A DNA stretch of 64,000 nt. Source: UBA5951 sp012269555. GTDB taxonomy: Bacteria > Pseudomonadota > Alphaproteobacteria > Puniceispirillales > Puniceispirillaceae. Of this stretch, positions 7,925-19,714 are shown in pieces. Below the pieces are notes generated by a model. It did no database searches, was not told the DNA's origin, and worked only from the letters and a program-made list of their open reading frames with translations. The translations under genes were made by a program, and so were the position numbers. Where the stretch lies: assembly GCA_038147755.1 (NCBI GenBank), contig JAYQTS010000012.1, positions 1 through 64,000 on the forward strand. Reading direction: 5' to 3'. The number at the start of each line of letters is the position of its first letter. Position 1 is the stretch's first letter.

Positions 7925-8545
7925 TTAAAAACTATCTTGGATAACAGATAAGGCTAAAATGATTAGCAATGAACCAAATACATAATCGCGGATGTGAGCA
8001 TAGTTTAAAAATAGATATTTGACTAGCAGTGTATTTGAAATAAGGGCAGCTAAACAATAAGCCGTCATATCAATTAAGCCAGCTATGCCAGCCATTATCA
8101 GGCTAATAGAAAAACCCTGTGTTGGTTCAACAAATTGGCTAAAAAGAGATGCAAAAAAAGCTGCAATTTTGGGATTAAGTATACCGATCAGAAAGCCATT
8201 TCTAAAGGCAAACCAGAGGTTTTTTGGAAGTTTAGGATTTTTTGCGTCGTTATTTGCATTACTTGCAGAAATCATCATCGATGCTCCCATCCATAGAAGT
8301 AATAATGCTCCTGCTAATTTTACAAAGAAAAAAAAGCTATTTGTTACATCGGAGAGAAAACTTATACTTACCGCTGTAGTTATAGCATAAATAAAAACAG
8401 CTAATCCATGTCCAGCTGCACTTAGGAAACCAGCTTTTCGTCCAAATTTTGAAGAAATAGATATAATTACAATTAAACTTGGTCCAGGCGAAATCGCTCC
8501 CGCTACACAGATTGCGATTAATGCACCCCAATCATTAAAATCCAT
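7925..8545 (-). CDS. LysE/RhtB-family amino acid exporter
   Basis: A 206-residue membrane protein with about six hydrophobic segments. The N-terminal GAISPGPSLIVI and the following G-R-K-A-G-F-L-S-A-A-G-H-G motif are the family signature; the second half has NPKIAAFFASLFSQF, also typical. Members export lysine, homoserine, threonine or similar amino acids and analogues. No adjacent regulator (LysG-like) is present that would suggest a substrate. It is transcribed away from dabB, across a 366-base AT-rich gap. Confidence 0.88.
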   Translation of the reverse strand: MDFNDWGALIAICVAGAISPGPSLIVIISISSKFGRKAGFLSAAGHGLAVFIYAITTAVSISFLSDVTNSFFFFVKLAGALLLLWMGASMMISASNANNDAKNPKLPKNLWFAFRNGFLIGILNPKIAAFFASLFSQFVEPTQGFSISLIMAGIAGLIDMTAYCLAALISNTLLVKYLFLNYAHIRDYVFGSLLIILALSVIQDSF

Positions 8546-8911
8546 CTAAAAAATCCCTGTCCATTTGGTTATTTAGATAATACCATATATGGGAACATGT
8601 AAAATTAATGCGTATTATTTGATAAAATTTTTCAAAAATTTACGCATGGTTTTTAAAAATTGTTTTTAATTTTTTTATTAAATTTAAATGTTAACAAATA
8701 AAATTTTAAAAAATTTCCAACTAAAGAATATTTTGTTATTAAATTATTGGCTTAAACAGATGTAACTGATAACCAAGAAAAAAAAATTTGGTAGATTCTT
8801 CCTAAGTAAATTTCTTAATAATATTTATGCAGGTTTTTAGCTTTAATTACTGTTAGGCCAAGAAGGATTTAGACTAAAATTGCTTAAATTATAACATTCA
8901 TATCGTTTAAA
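8546..8911. other. AT-rich divergent intergenic region between lysE-like gene and dabB
   Basis: 366 bases without a gene, separating two divergent genes, so it must hold both promoters. It is extremely AT-rich between about 8610 and 8720 (runs of A and T and the inverted pair AAATTTTT/AAAAATTT). The dabB start at 8912 follows the sequence ATATCGTTTAAA and lacks a strong Shine-Dalgarno site. I see no riboswitch, tRNA or small ORF with a ribosome site here. Confidence 0.5.
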
Positions 8912-11472
8912 ATGACCCTTAACCAATATCCATTATTAATTCCACTTGCACCTTTAATTGCTGCTTTGATTACTGCGTTTCCTTTTCGGAATAAAATTTT
9001 ACCTAACTATCTTTTTAGTTGGTGGTTAATGATTGTTAGCTTTTTAGTGTCTCTGTTGCAGCTTGCTCGGGTAATACAGGAACCTGAATTTAATCAAATA
9101 GTTTTATTTTCTTGGGGATGGAGTCTCTTGCCAGAGGTTGCCATGTCTGTGGACCGGCTTTCTTCTGTAATGATGGTATTCATATCAGGATTTGGTGTTC
9201 TTTTGTATCGCTATTCTGTCCGATATCTCCAACAAGACGCTGGGTATGATAGATATCTCACCCTATTTGCGCTTTGCATCTCCTCTTTATTATTTATGGT
9301 TTCATGTGCCGATTTCATTATGCTGTTTATTTTCTGGCAACTATTAAGCTGGTTTCTTTCTTTGCTCTCGCATAATTATTTGCATGGTCCAACAATTAAA
9401 AGTGGCTTTCGAACTTTTATTATTTTACGAGCAGGGGACTTAACGTTTATTGCGGGAATTGCACTTGCCTATCATTTATATGGCACTCTAGAATTTAATC
9501 TTATTTTTGCGCGTGCGTCTATCGACCAAACAATTTTTTCAATTTTTGGCTCGGGGTTGCAATTAACTGGCGTAACGTTAGTTACTATCTTGATTTTTGT
9601 TGGTGCCATGAGTAAATCTGCTCAAATACCACTTCATATGTGGCTGCCAGATTCTCTTTTTGCACCCACTCCTATACACGCACTTTTACACGCTGGATTA
9701 ATTAATGCAGGTGGTTTTTTGCTTGCTCGTTTAGCACCATTATTTTCACTGAGCTCAACTACTTTGCATATTGTTCTTTTTATTGGGCTGCTTACAGCAA
9801 TTTTAGCTACGTCGATGATGATGGTACAAAACGACATAAAAAAAACATTAGGTTACTCAACTATTGGTCAAATGGGATATATGATGATGGAATGTGGGCT
9901 TGGGGCATTTCATCTTGCCATTTTTCACCTAATGGCCCACGGACTTTTTAAAGCTGATATATTTCTCAATATCGGAAAAGGTATTCATAACGCAAGGCTA
10001 TATCCTTCTAAACCTTTTGAAACTAACCATTTTAAATTTTCTAATTACTCAAGCTTGATATCTGCGTTTGTTTTTTCCTTTCTTTTTCCAATAACAATTT
10101 TATTTGGGTCTCATATCTTTCTTGGGGTCCACTTTTTAGATTACCATGCGCTGATCATTTTTTTACTTTTTAGTTGGGCCACCACATCCCAAGCAATGCT
10201 TACTCTTGTAAGGCTTGAAAAACCGCTAAAAATTAAAATTGGTATGTTATTGGGGATTTCTTTTGTTGGGACGGTTTATTTTTTCGTGGCTGAGAGTTTC
10301 GCGCATTTTCTTATTACAAGTCCGATTGAACTTCAAAGATATCTTCTTGCGGGTGCATTACCATCCCATTTCTTTTTACTTTTAGTAACAATAATAATTC
10401 TTTCCATTTCTTTAAGTTGGTTTTTTTCTCTATTTCATTTTTCAAACATTTTTACTTTTCCAATTGGTATTTGGTTAAAAAGAAATATCTATTTATTATT
10501 TTTAAACCGTTTATATTTTGACCATGTTTCTGAACAGTTATTTAATTTCCTCAGAACGTTTGGTAAAAAGTTGAATCAGACTCGATTTATTTTTATAATT
10601 TTTTTAATTATTTCAATTTTATTTTCATATTTTCAAAAGGTTAGTTTTTCAGAGTTATCCGTTGAAACAGGTATCAAATTAGTGGCTTCAGCATTATGTC
10701 TTCCTCTGTTTCCTTTCCATGGTTTATATGTAATTGGGATAACCAAAACTTCTAGGATTTCTAGACTAGTTTTAGCAATCATTTTTCCTATTGTCGGTTT
10801 TTATTTTCTAGATTCAGTAATATCTGGATTACCTAAAGAGATACTGCCTGCAATAACTGTTTTTGCAACTATTGGAGCCTCGTGGGCTATAATTAAAACG
10901 CTAACCCAAGTTTCCATTTTAAGCTTAATTACATATGGTGGACTGGCGCTCTACTCTATTTTTTGGTTGGTTATAGGACTAAACGGATATATTTCGGATT
11001 ATTCGATTGCCTATGTTTGGTCATTAACCATTGTAATTTGGGGACTGGTTTTTTCAGTAGGTCAATTAATTATGCGTTATGGCGAATTCAAGATAACAAC
11101 TATCACAGGCCTTTTAAAACCATGCCATATTTTACTTTACTTTTTGGGCTACTTATAATGGCTGCGATAGGGTTGCCCCCATTTAGCCTTTTCTTTGGTT
11201 ATGTAGGTATTTTAATGAGTCCTTCGTTTGTTATTTCATTTGAATTTGTTGGAATAATTATAATTTGGTTCATGTCCTGTTGGTATTTTTTTAAAATAAT
11301 GCAGTCTTTGCTTTTTGGAGTAGCAAGAGAAGATATTTATTATAAAGACCTGTATTTTATCGAAATTGCGGTATTAACTGTCGTTCTCCTTTTGTTAATA
11401 ATCCCAGTCAGTATACTCATTAATTGGCTAAATCTTATGGTTAGTTCATCCATGCTAATACTTGGTATTTAG
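8912..11472 (+). CDS. dabB: DabB-type membrane subunit of inorganic carbon pump, double-length (one frameshift)
   Basis: A very hydrophobic protein of about 853 residues related to the proton-channel subunits NuoL/NuoM. The first about 450 residues hold a full Proton_antipo_M domain (SKSAQIPLHMWLPDS, then APTPIHALLHAG, then DIKKTLGYSTIGQMGYM). A frame change in the AAAA run at 11116-11119 joins the part ending near 11118 to a C-terminal segment with MAAIGLPPFSLFFGYVG, typical of the end of such a domain, so the second half looks like another, degenerate copy. DabB couples cation flow to the cytoplasmic DabA enzyme and so drives one-way hydration of CO2 to bicarbonate. dabA starts 3 bases after the stop. 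The pairing with a DUF2309 gene separates it from respiratory complex I. Confidence 0.85.
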
Positions 11473-11474
11473 AT

Positions 11475-14258
11475 ATGACATTAGCTCAAAAACAAGAAAT
11501 TAAGGACTTGGTTAACTTAGTAGAAAAAGCAAGCCATATTATTGGATATAATTGGCCGATGACCTATTTTGTTCATCATAATCCAATAAATAGCCTCGAG
11601 AATTTACCTTTTCATGAGGCTATTCGTTTAGCCAACCGTTTTTAGGTAGCCAAGGTTATCTCACTAATGAAATTTACAGAAACGAGGTAAATGCAGGCAG
11701 AATAAAACTCACCCATCTTGATGCCGCAATCAAGTCATATATTTCAAAAACTGGCATCGATGACAGCATAGAATTAAGTGGAAAAAAAATAAATAAGTCC
11801 TCAGTCATTCGCACTCACCTTTTAATAGGCATAACTGCTCCTTTTTCTCAGTTTTTAGGTAAATTCATAGACGCTCATCCAGATGAAAAAGCAATAAGAT
11901 TACTTGCAAAAAAAATACATGCAAAACATAACAAAGGAGTTGCCTCTTCATTAGTTTACAAAAATATGACCGCAATTGAATGGTGTGATTGGGTTTTTGA
12001 TACTAATTTAGAAGACCGTGTAAATAACGAACTTATAAAATGGTGTGAGGCTTTTTTAGATGAAGGACATGCCACATGGTCTATGCCAGGCCGAGAAAAA
12101 GGTTTTTATGAGGCTTGGCGGGCCTTAGCAATGAATGAGTGGTCAACTTGCGGAATAAGAAATAGCAATAACAAAATTAGGGCATTGTCTATTGATCCTG
12201 TAGCTACCGTTCTCGAGAAACTAAATACGCTTTGTATTCCAAAGGAATATTGGCAAGATTATATTTCTCGTCATCTCGCGAGTCTGCATGGATGGTCTAG
12301 CTTTATTAATTGGAGATCAAAAAATAACGAATATGAATGGCAAAAGGTATATCCCATAGATTTGCTTCAATATCTTGCTGTAAGATTATTTTATGAATGT
12401 GAATTAGTTGAGCAAACTTGCCAAAATGAAATAAAAAAAGAGGGTAACTTTGACACAATTGTATCTTTTGAAGAAAATAAATTTAAGGAAAACTCCTCAC
12501 CAGAGAATGAAAAACTTGAGGCTGCTTGGAAACTTATTTGTTTAGCGGATGCTCTAGGAATAGGTAAACATACAATTCTGGAGGCTTTACCAAAAAAATT
12601 AGAAAATTTACTTCTTTGGATTAATGAGTTGTCAGAGAAAGAACATGGACCTATTTGGCTTGATGCTTACGAGCAAGGGTATATCAATGAGTTAATTTGT
12701 AAGCTAAAAACAAGTTTTTACAACAAAGAAGAAAAAAATCTCCAAATTCAAAGACCTTTAGCGCAATTGATGTTTTGTATAGATGTAAGGTCAGAGCCTT
12801 TTAGAAGAAATTTAGAATTAATGGGAAACTATGAAACATATGGTTTTGCAGGTTTTTTTGGCATACCAATAAGTTTTTGTGCGCATGATACGCAACATTT
12901 TACCGCCCAGTGTCCTGCAATTATTCAGCCGAAGCATGTCGTTCATGAGGTTATAAGGGATGGTGAAAAAAACAAAGAAACGAAAAATAAGAGTGTTAAA
13001 AAACTATCAGAATTAATTAAAGACATTTTCAAAAATATGAAAAATCATTTCATTGCTCCTTTTGTAGCTGTTGAGGCTTTTGGCTGGTTTTTTGGTTGGC
13101 ATTTAATTGAGAGAACTTTTTATCCAGGTATTTACAGGAAGTGGCAGAAACGGTTAACAAAATTTTTGATCTCACCTGTAAACACGGAAATTTTGCCAAA
13201 CTTAGAGGGCCTTGACCAGGAATTCAGCTACGAAAAGCAGGTTTCTTATATAGAGGATGCTCTAAGGACTATCGGTCTAACAGAAAATTTTGCAAAAATT
13301 GTTCTGGTGACTGGTCATACAAGCTTATCTGACAATAATCCATATGAGGCAGCGCTGAACTGTGGAGCCTGTGGAGGCAATTCTGGAGAACCAAATTCTC
13401 GTTTATTTACTAAAATTGCTAATAATAAAAATGTACGCCAACAAATTAAAAAAAATGGTATCGTTATTCCAGAAGATACAATCTTTATAAGTGCAGTTCA
13501 CAATACTACCACAGATGATATACAATTTTTTGATACTGAGGATATTCCAGAAACGCATTTAAAAGAATTAAACGATCTAAAATTTGATCTGGAAGAGGCA
13601 TCAATAAAAAATTGTATTGAGAGGTGCAAAAAATTACCAGGTGGAAGTAACAAATTTACGCCAAAAAAAGTAAAAAAAGAGGTGCTTAGAAGGTCTGGCG
13701 ATTGGAGCGAAACAAGACCAGAATGGGGGCTCTCTGGAAATGCATCTTTTATAGTTGGTAGGCGCAATTTGACACTTAACGTAAATCTGAATGGCAGAGC
13801 ATTTTAAATTCCTACGACTACACAGATGACCCAAAGGAACTTATTTAGAGAGTATTTTGACGGGGCCTATGATTGTGGGTCAATGGATAAATGCTGAGCA
13901 TTATTTTTCTACCACTGATCCAGAGATTTTTGGCAGTGGAAATAAGATCTATCATAATATTGTTGGAAACATTGGTGTAATGTCTGGTCCACAGAGTGAT
14001 TTAAGGGTGGGGCTTCCAATTCAGACAACTACTAATGGTAAGATAAAATTTCACGAACCATTAAGGCTATGTGTATTAATAGAAGCTCCTCGAAAACAGA
14101 TTCTTCATATTATAAATAGAAATACATCTTTGAAATTATTATGTGAAAATGAATGGGTTCGTTTTTTTTCAATCGAAACATCAAATAGCATCGAGGTTTT
14201 TGCTTATAAACCAACTAATGGTTGGGAGATATTTAAGGAAGACGAATATTTGACCTGA
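11475..14258 (+). CDS. dabA: DabA (DUF2309), carbonic-anhydrase-like subunit of the DAB complex (three frameshifts)
   Basis: About 928 residues once three one-base gaps are closed. The N terminus (ATG 11475) contains YFVHHNPINSLENLPF, typical of DabA; shifts occur in T runs at 11639-11643, 13802-13805 and 13844-13846, and in each case adding one T restores the family sequence (LANRFLGSQGYLT; GRAFLNSYDY; LILESILTGPM). The predicted zinc ligands are all present: C-x-D in FCIDVRSEP (codons at 12776 and 12782), His in GHTSL (13316) and Cys in NCGACGG (13361). With DabB it forms an energy-coupled CO2 hydration system that accumulates bicarbonate. No Rubisco or carboxysome gene is in the window, so the purpose is probably anaplerosis or pH/CO2 supply. 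A complete, conserved active site argues against a dead gene. Confidence 0.9.
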
Positions 14259-14344
14259 AATAAGATTAAACAAAAATAACAACAATAAATAGAAGACTGT
14301 TTTGAAAACAGTTTTGAGTATTTAGGTTTCTTTCATTTCCTATA

Positions 14345-14675
14345 TTAGATAGGGATTAAAGGAATGTCATTCTCGTCAAGAGATAATCTCCACGTTTTTT
14401 CCAAACCACTTAATTTCCATTTCACATATAAATGAGGAAATAAGTCACCACCTCTAGAAGGTTCCCATTTGAGCGGTAAGGTCAGGGCATCAACTTCAAT
14501 TAAAATCAAATTTGTTTGGCCTTTGAAATGTTTTCTCGCTGTAGTTTTTAATTGGTTTTTAGTGGAAAAGTGGATAAATCCGTCCGACAAATCTATCTTT
14601 GAGCCATAAAAACCCCTTTTTGGTAGCTATTTCCCATTCTTTAAAATCACATATTTTGTAAATCTTATTTTTCAT
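14345..14675 (-). CDS. DUF952 family protein (one frameshift)
   Basis: The main piece begins SDGFIHFSTKNQLKTTARKH, the hallmark of DUF952, and continues LILIEVDALTLPLKWEPSRGG and DLFPHLYVKWKL. The family's N terminus is found upstream in another frame from ATG 14675 (MKNKIYKICDFKEWEIATKKG); adding one base in the five-base homopolymer at 14608-14612 gives FYGSKIDLSDGFIHFS and joins the two, for about 110 residues, the usual family length. The function of DUF952 is not established; it resembles a stand-alone ADP-ribosyltransferase-like fold in some classifications. It converges on dabA, and htpG starts divergently about 140 bases away. Confidence 0.72.
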
Positions 14676-14716
14676 TTTTTTCGCAAATAAAAATTACACA
14701 CATTAACAATGTTACC

Positions 14717-14746
14717 CTTGAATACTATTCTAGAGATGCCTAAATG
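14717..14746 (+). promoter_or_regulatory. Putative heat-shock (RpoH) promoter of htpG
   Basis: CTTGAA at 14717-14722, a 16-base spacer, then CCTAAATG at 14739-14746, about 70 bases before the htpG start. This fits the alphaproteobacterial RpoH pattern (CTTGAA, about 17 bases, C-pyrimidine-TAT-like). The same arrangement with an identical -35 box and spacer precedes clpB. Confidence 0.5.
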
Positions 14747-14816
14747 CTAGTCAGACAAAACATAATCTTTTGACGAGAAAAATTCGTTATCATAAAAATA
14801 AAGGAATACGTTTAAA

Positions 14817-16703
14817 ATGACTATTGAAAATAGAGCCTTTGAAGCAGATACCAGTAAAATATTAGATATCGTTATTCATTCGCTTTATTCTAACCGGGAA
14901 ATTTTTTTACGGGAATTAATATCTAATGCGTCGGATGCACTTGATAAAAGACGTTTTCTTGCCTCAACTAACCAGTCTATGCAAGCCAGTCAGGAATTAC
15001 AAATTCAAATAAAGTCTGATAAAAAAGCCAAAACCCTTACTATTTCTGACAACGGCATTGGAATGGACTCCGACGATTTAGTATCTTCTCTTGGTACGAT
15101 CGCTCGCTCTGGCACAAAGAATTTCATAGAGCAACTCGAATCATCAAAACAAAATGACGAAAATAAGCTTTCTTTGATTGGGCAATTTGGTGTTGGTTTT
15201 TATGCGGCATTTATGGTCGCAGAGACTGTTGATGTTATCTCGAGAAAAGTGGGAAGTGACAAGGCGTGTAAATGGCATTCAGATGGGTCTAATGGATATA
15301 GTCTTGATGATGCTGAACGTGGAGAAGAGGGGACAGACATTATTCTTCACCTGAAAAAAGATGCCAAGGAATTTTTAGAGGAGCAACGAATTTCATACAT
15401 GGTCAAAAAATATTCTGACCATCTTTCTGCTCCAATATATTGGCAAGATGGTGAAGCAAGCACTATGTTAAATAGCGCTTCCGCTATTTGGACGAGACCT
15501 AAGTCGGAAATTACAGAAGAACAATACAACTCTTTTTATCAGCAAGCTAGCTCTGCTTACGACACACCCTATCTTACTATGCACAATGTAACTGAGGGTG
15601 TTACAAATTTTACAAGTCTTCTATTTATCCCTAGTACGCGACCTATGGATTTATTTAACCCTGAGCGCAAATCTCGACTACAACTTTACATTAATCGTGT
15701 TTTCATTACAGACGAATGTGAAGAATTGGTTCCTAATTGGCTTCGATTTGTTCGTGGGGTGGTTGATACACCTGACCTCGATTTAAATGTAAGTAGGGAA
15801 ATGCTGCAACAAGTTCCTGCTATCAATAAAATTAAAAAAACAATAATAAGACGTGTTTTATCTGAATTAAAAAAACAGGCGGGGAAAAAACAAGAGGAAT
15901 ACCAGAAATTTTGGCTGGATTTTGGTCTTGTTATCAAAGAAGGTTTATACGAGGATCAGGATTTTAGAGAGAAAATCCTCGAACTATGCAGATTCTATTC
16001 ATGTAGAAAAGGTGATTATATAAGTTTAGCGCAATACGTTTCGGAAATGAAAGAAAAGCAAGAAGAAATTTATTATTTGTCCTCTGAGACAGTTGAGCAA
16101 GCTGAAATGAGCCCACATATTGAAGGGTTTAAAGCACGTGATATAGATGTGATCGTGTTAAGTGACCCAATTGACGAATTCTGGTTACCATTAGTTCCCG
16201 ACTTTGAAGGTAAAAAATTTAAATCTGCTAGTAGAGGTGCGCTTGACCTTGACAAATTTGAGTCAGAGAATTCCGAAAAGAAAAAAGCAGACCCTTCAAA
16301 ATTTGATTTGCTTATAGCTCGAATTAAAACCAATTTGGGTGAGAAAATCTCAGATGTACGTTTGTCATCAACCCTCACAGAGAGCCCCGTTTGTCTGGTT
16401 GCAGACGAAGGCGGTATGGATATTCAGATGGAGCGTCTGATGAAAGCTCATAACAGAGATTTTCAAGGAGCTCCTCGAATCTTGGAGATAAATCCAGACC
16501 ACGAACTTGTAATTGCATTGAATAAATTGGCAGATGCGAAATCGAGTAGTAAAGATAACGAATTGGTGGATGATGCGGCATTTCTTTTATTTGATCAGGC
16601 CCAAATTATCGAGGGACGAATGCCTGCAGATTTAACAGCATTTTCGAAACGTATGACCCGTATAATGTCATTCTCATTAAAGAGTGACTCAGGGCAAAAA
16701 TGA
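14817..16703 (+). CDS. htpG: Molecular chaperone HtpG (Hsp90)
   Basis: A complete 628-residue bacterial Hsp90. The N-terminal GHKL ATPase domain shows E33 and N37 in LRELISNASDALD, then DNGIGMD, and the lid/glycine motif GQFGVGFYAAF. The middle domain has RPMDLFNPERKSRLQLYINRVFI in parts (e.g. LQLYINRVFITDE) and the catalytic arginine loop NVSREMLQQ; the C-terminal dimerisation domain ends at about 625. Unlike eukaryotic Hsp90 there is no charged linker or MEEVD tail. It helps refold stressed proteins together with DnaK. Ribosome site AAGGAA lies 10 bases upstream. A heat-shock promoter candidate is at 14717. Confidence 0.97.
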   Translation: MTIENRAFEADTSKILDIVIHSLYSNREIFLRELISNASDALDKRRFLASTNQSMQASQELQIQIKSDKKAKTLTISDNGIGMDSDDLVSSLGTIARSGTKNFIEQLESSKQNDENKLSLIGQFGVGFYAAFMVAETVDVISRKVGSDKACKWHSDGSNGYSLDDAERGEEGTDIILHLKKDAKEFLEEQRISYMVKKYSDHLSAPIYWQDGEASTMLNSASAIWTRPKSEITEEQYNSFYQQASSAYDTPYLTMHNVTEGVTNFTSLLFIPSTRPMDLFNPERKSRLQLYINRVFITDECEELVPNWLRFVRGVVDTPDLDLNVSREMLQQVPAINKIKKTIIRRVLSELKKQAGKKQEEYQKFWLDFGLVIKEGLYEDQDFREKILELCRFYSCRKGDYISLAQYVSEMKEKQEEIYYLSSETVEQAEMSPHIEGFKARDIDVIVLSDPIDEFWLPLVPDFEGKKFKSASRGALDLDKFESENSEKKKADPSKFDLLIARIKTNLGEKISDVRLSSTLTESPVCLVADEGGMDIQMERLMKAHNRDFQGAPRILEINPDHELVIALNKLADAKSSSKDNELVDDAAFLLFDQAQIIEGRMPADLTAFSKRMTRIMSFSLKSDSGQK

Positions 16704-16817
16704 GCTGTACCGGTGGAAAAACCAAACATTTGAGCAGTAAATAGATTCGGTATCTTTTATCCTTAATAGGAAATCACAAGAAATTTTTAAAGCGGATTTA
16801 GTTCTTAAAAGGTGGAC

Positions 16818-16841
16818 TAAACAATATTCAGAAATTGTTTA
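16818..16841 (+). terminator. Possible transcription terminator after htpG
   Basis: An 8-base perfect stem TAAACAAT/ATTGTTTA with an 8-base loop, 115 bases after the htpG stop, followed by a pyrimidine-rich stretch with several T runs (16845-16866). The stem is all weak pairs and the T tract is not immediate, so this is a weak candidate. It lies between the convergent htpG and clpB genes. Confidence 0.3.
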
Positions 16842-16938
16842 AGACATTTCTTTCTTTTTCTTTTTATATTTAATCAAGTTGTACATTTGTACATTAGCCA
16901 TAAATAAACAAAAATTAATTTTAAAATTGAATTATTTA

Positions 16939-19547
16939 TTATTTTATAATGGCTAAATCAGTTTGTTTATGAAAAATCAGTCCATCATCTACATCCGAAA
17001 TATCAACAAAGATTTCATCACCGTCGGTATATGTACCTGCTATCAAGTCTTCAGCTAATGGATTTTGTACGTGTATCTGAATTTGTCTTCTAAGCGGGCG
17101 CGCGCCATAACTAGGATCATACCCTTTCTCACTAAGCCAGGCTTTAGCTGCATCTGAGATTTCAATTATGATTGAGCGCTCAGATAATCTGGCTTGAAGT
17201 TCTTTAATTTGAATGTCAACGATTCTTCTCATACTTTGCTTTGATAAACGTTGAAATAGCAAAATTGCTTCCAATCTATTCAAAAATTCTGGTCTAAATG
17301 CAGAACGAACTTCTGTCATTACTTGCTCTTTAACTTTTTCAACTGGTTCTGCTTCTTTTAATTTCAGCAGGTATTCAGCGCCAAGATTTGAGGTTAATAG
17401 AATGAGTGTATTACGAAAATCCACGCTACGTCCTTGACTATCAGTGAGCTTTCCCTCATCCAGCACCTGTAAAAGTATATTAAATATGTCAGGATGCGCC
17501 TTTTCTATTTCATCAAATAAAATTATTTGGTATGGGCGCCTCCGCACAGCCTCAGTAAGGCTGCCTCCTTCTTCGTATCCAACATAACCAGGGGGCGCAC
17601 CTATCAGTTTAGAGACAGAGTGTTTTTCCATATATTCTGACATATCAAGTCGAAGAATAGCATCTTTCTTATCAAATAAAAAAACAGCTAATGCTTTTGC
17701 TAATTCTGTTTTTCCTACTCCTGTTGGACCCAGCATTAAAAAACTACCTAGAGGCAGATTAGGATCGCTCAAACCAGAGCGAGACCGTCTGATGGCGTTT
17801 GCGATTGCAGAAATTGCTTCATCTTGTCCAACTACCTGGCGCTCCATCTGCTTTTCCATCTTAAGAAGTTTTTCTTCTTCTCCTGCGAGCATTTTTGAAA
17901 CAGGAATTCCGGTCCATTGGCTTATTATGAGAGCTATATGACGACTTTCAACTTGTTGTCCTACTGTATCATTGTTTTCAAATGCTTTTTTGGCAATATC
18001 TAACTCATTTATTAGGCTTGGTAGGATAGAGTAGGTGAGCTCTGCTGCTTTTTCAAGATTGCCATCTCGTTGAGATCTCTCCAGAAGGTGGCGCGCATCT
18101 TCAATTTTTATTTGAAGTTGTTTAACTTCTTCTGACTTGGTTTTAACAGTTCGCCACTTTTCTGTGAGTGCTCCAGAGTCTGCTTCAAGTTTACCCAATT
18201 CAGTTGTAATTTGTTCTAGCCTATGATTTTGGTCATCAGAAGTAGGCTCTTTTTGCAACGCTGCTTGCTCTATTTTCAATTGCAAAATAGACCTGTCAAT
18301 TAAATCAAGTGCCTCGGGTTTGCTGTCAGATTGCATCCGAATAAAGCTTGCTGCTTCATCTGTTACATCAATTGCCTTGTCAGGCAGAAATCTATCATTT
18401 ATGTAACGGTCCGTTAATTTTGCAGCAGCAACAAGTGCATCATCGGTTATACGTATACCATGATGAGCCTCATATTTTTCTTTAAGTCCACGCAAAATAA
18501 AAATCGTATCTTCTATTGTTGGCTCGCCCACATATACTGGCTGAAATCTCCGTGCTAATGCAGTATCTTTTTCAATATGGTTTCGGTATTCGTTTAGAGT
18601 CGTTGCTCCTATGCAGTGCAGCTCACCTCGTGCTAGTGCTGGTTTCAATAAATTAGATGCGTCCATTGCACCTTCTGTTTTGCCAGCACCAACTATTTGG
18701 TGCATTTCATCAATAAATAAAATTACATCTCCCTCGCGCGACTGAATTTCATTTATTACTGCTTTTAGTCTTTCTTCAAACTCACCCCTGTATTTTGCCC
18801 CAGCTACTAATGCACCCATATCTAACGCAAGAATAGACTTATTTAATAATGCCTCTGGCACATCCCTAGATATAATCCGCTGAGCAAGACCTTCTGCAAT
18901 TGCAGTTTTGCCAACTCCAGGCTCCCCTATTAAAATAGGGTTATTTTTAGTTCTTCTTGCTAGTATTTGCATCGTCCTTCTAACTTCTTCATCTCTACCT
19001 ATTACAGGGTCTAACTTTCCGTTAAGGGCAGCATTTGTTAGGTCACGTGCATATTTACTCAGAGTTTCAAATAATTCCTCACCGCTATCACTTTCAATTT
19101 TGCGACCCTGGCGCAGTGTTTCAATTTCTTGCTTTAAACTAGTTACATTCAAATTGTGCTGTTTTAGCAATTGTCCTGCAGGTCCATTCACTTCTGAAAT
19201 AGCAAGTAATAGTGCATCACTAGCAATGAAACTATCCCCTCTATTTTTTGCCCATTGCTCTGATTTCGCTAAAATTTTTACTAATGTTTGGTCAACTTGC
19301 AACTTTACTTCTGTTGAACTGGATTGAAGCTTAGGAGATTTTCAACAGACCGTGAAACAGAGCTACCAAGCTTAATTAGATCAACACCTGAACGATTTAG
19401 CAGTTTTGGAAGAGAAATTGAGTCATTTTTTAATAAAGAAGATAGAAGGTGAAGGTCAGTTAAGCTAGGGTTAGAATGAGCGAGTGCATAATTCTGCGCT
19501 TCTGTGAGAGCAGAGCGAGCAATAGTCGTAAAATTATTTAAATCCAT
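16939..19547 (-). CDS. clpB: ATP-dependent disaggregase ClpB (one frameshift)
   Basis: About 869 residues. The first piece (19547-about 19310) is the N-terminal double Clp_N repeat; the second (to 16939) holds two AAA+ modules: Walker A GEPGVGKTAIAEG with Walker B ILFIDEMHQ, the long coiled-coil M domain at about 400-530, then Walker A GPTGVGKTELAKA and IILFDEIEKAHPD. The coiled coil distinguishes ClpB from ClpA, and there is no IGF/L loop for ClpP. The frames meet near 19310-19330, inside the linker after the N domain (NLLS then SSTEVKLQVDQTL). ClpB rescues aggregated proteins with DnaK. An internal start for the shorter form is common in this family, but the shift position suggests sequence error. 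Confidence 0.93.
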
Positions 19548-19714
19548 ATTTAAATTCCTTAGCCTAACTGGTTCTAAGTAGCTGAAAGACTATTCATCCA
19601 GGCGGTTTATCGTTATATTTGTTGCTGTATTCTAGTTAGAATTTTTTTTTATTCCGCTAGAACAACGTTCGACCCTAAGGGATTAATAGTTTTTTTTAAT
19701 AACTTTTATATTTT

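Noticed and set aside
8912..11472. dabB as a subunit of respiratory complex I (nuoL)
   Set aside because: No other nuo gene is nearby, while a DUF2309 gene follows after 2 bases, the standard DAB arrangement.
11966..13807. A complete 613-residue DabA starting at ATG 11966
   Set aside because: The family's N-terminal 160 residues are found upstream in the same frame and, before 11643, in the neighbouring frame; the ATG is internal.
11115..13850. Programmed ribosomal frameshifting to explain split dabA and dabB
   Set aside because: The same kind of break occurs in about twenty unrelated genes without slippery heptamers or pseudoknots, so a common technical cause is more likely.
16879..16894. 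Tandem TTGTACAT repeat, two copies, as an operator
   Set aside because: It lies in the tail-to-tail gap between htpG and clpB, where no promoter is expected; two copies of 8 bases in AT-rich DNA are not enough.
19629..19650. Hairpin ATTCT/AGAAT followed by nine T, resembling a rho-independent terminator
   Set aside because: It has the right layout only on the plus strand, where no gene ends upstream; the genes on both sides are on the minus strand. The stem is also only 5 bases.
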